Shown: piece by piece, positions 63,580-64,000 of the stretch | How positions within the stretch are numbered: position 1 is the first letter of the stretch | How the letters are laid out: each line of letters starts with the position of its first letter | Assembly: GCA_021399435.1 (NCBI GenBank) | Contig: JAJTUP010000058.1 | Location: 62,001-126,000, forward strand | DNA length: 64,000 nucleotides | Direction of reading: 5' to 3' | Source of the DNA: Diaporthe sp. PMI_573 | Taxonomy: Eukaryota > Ascomycota > Sordariomycetes > Diaporthales > Diaporthaceae | Made by a program: the position numbers and the translations under genes | The notes under the pieces: generated by a model | The model's database searches: none | Told to the model about the DNA's origin: nothing | What the model saw: only the letters and a program-made list of their open reading frames with translations

Positions 63580-63996
63580 TTATTCATTGATACTCAGAGA
63601 AATGGTCGCAGACCTGACTCGGTCCATAACTCTGTCCTCGACATCGGCAAGTCTATCTTCTACAAAGTCTTGAAGATCAATTTTGACAAAGTCCATGTGG
63701 TCGTCCATCTTTACGACAACGTAATCATCCATGTGAGCCGACAGGTCGTCGAGCTCATCAGATGCCTTGTCGTGGGCGTCCCGAAGCTCCTGGAGCGACT
63801 CTGTGTGCTCCGCGGCCAGCGCCTTTGCCTCCCGGAGTTCAGTCTCCATGTGTGTAAGTCGGGCTTCTATCCGGCCAACTCTGTCAAGGAGGCGATCGAC
63901 AATGCTGCTACTGCTACCACCTGCCTCTGCGTTGTTCTTTGAATCTAGTCCTTCTCCTCGTCGCTGTCGCTTGCTCAAATGGGGTCCCAGCTGCAT
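63580..63996 (-). CDS. Coiled-coil hypothetical protein, cut by the window edge
   Basis: 138 codons from the most upstream Met inside the window (63996); the true start may be beyond 64000. A basic start (LSKRQRRGEG), then a long coiled coil (SIVDRLLDRVGRIEARLTHM, ETELREAKALAAEHTESLQE) and acidic helical repeats (VVVKMDDHMDFVKIDLQDFV, EDRLADVEDRVMDRV). No family recognised. Coiled-coil ORFs of this kind can be cellular or part of a retroelement. Confidence 0.5.
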   Translation of the reverse strand: MQLGPHLSKRQRRGEGLDSKNNAEAGGSSSSIVDRLLDRVGRIEARLTHMETELREAKALAAEHTESLQELRDAHDKASDELDDLSAHMDDYVVVKMDDHMDFVKIDLQDFVEDRLADVEDRVMDRVRSATISLSINE

Positions 63997-64000
63997 CTCG

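Noticed and set aside
1..64000. CRISPR arrays, bacterial operons, Starship captain (DUF3435) gene
   Set aside because: The sequence is eukaryotic with spliced genes. No spaced direct-repeat array was seen, and no tyrosine-recombinase frame was found on either strand.
1..64000. tRNA and rRNA genes, telomere repeats
   Set aside because: No cloverleaf with A and B boxes, no rRNA-like conserved stretch and no TTAGGG arrays were noticed by eye; a covariance-model scan would be needed to exclude a tRNA.

Overview
The window is nuclear DNA of a filamentous ascomycete (Pezizomycotina). The evidence is short introns of about 50-80 bp with GT(A/G)AGT-like donors, CTAAC/CTAAT branch sites and AG acceptors, and gene families typical of that group: HET domain, Clr5 domain, Zn(II)2Cys6 regulator, fungal F-box, BCS1-like AAA ATPase and fungal ankyrin proteins. 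It looks like a transposon-rich accessory or subtelomere-like region. At least six hAT relics and about seven pogo/Tc1-mariner relics are present, plus a Ty1-copia fragment and a solo LTR. The cellular genes are mostly duplicated, truncated or orphan.

Layout: 1-1.93 kb, 3' part of a hAT element. 2.99-7.18 kb, a large spliced gene joining a Ulp1/C48-like cysteine-protease-like domain to ankyrin repeats. 7.2-16.7 kb, a repeat field with several dispersed repeat families, a MITE-like hairpin, minisatellites and a two-exon orphan gene (9.6-10.7 kb). 16.98-21.19 kb, two tandem paralogues with a degenerate C48-like core and a C-terminal coiled coil. 21.4-25.3 kb, hAT relics around an acidic two-exon orphan gene. 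26-30 kb, small orphan genes and a frameshifted Clr5-domain gene. 30.7 kb, a J-domain mini-protein. 31.2-32.5 kb, a pogo tail and a relic of the tandem-pair family. 34.6-37.8 kb, a truncated type B carboxylesterase, a HET-domain gene and a Zn2Cys6 regulator. 38.2-43.7 kb, a hAT relic split by a solo LTR, a pogo tail, a frameshifted Cdc24 N-terminal fragment and a copia reverse transcriptase/RNase H fragment. 45.1-46.2 kb, a MYND-finger gene broken downstream. 47.4-49.1 kb, both ends of BED-finger hAT elements. 49.9-55.6 kb, pogo relics enclosing an orphan ORF and fragments of F-box, WD40 and ankyrin genes. 56.07-58.87 kb, a well-preserved eight-exon AAA ATPase. 59.1-60.8 kb, two abutting hAT relics. 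61.4-62.7 kb, a Q-rich ORF and the C-terminal part of an NCBP3-like gene. 62.7-64 kb, pogo and DDE_3 relics and a coiled-coil ORF.

The most distinctive content is the set of C48-like proteins. The 2.99 kb gene keeps the His, Gln and Cys of the catalytic signature and ends in ankyrin repeats. In the tandem pair the Cys position, and in one copy also the His, is replaced, which suggests pseudo-proteases. A decayed further copy lies at 32.2 kb, and a dispersed repeat next to that relic also occurs at 13.1 and 15.1 kb. All gene models were joined by eye from translated frames and splice signals; no database search was possible.
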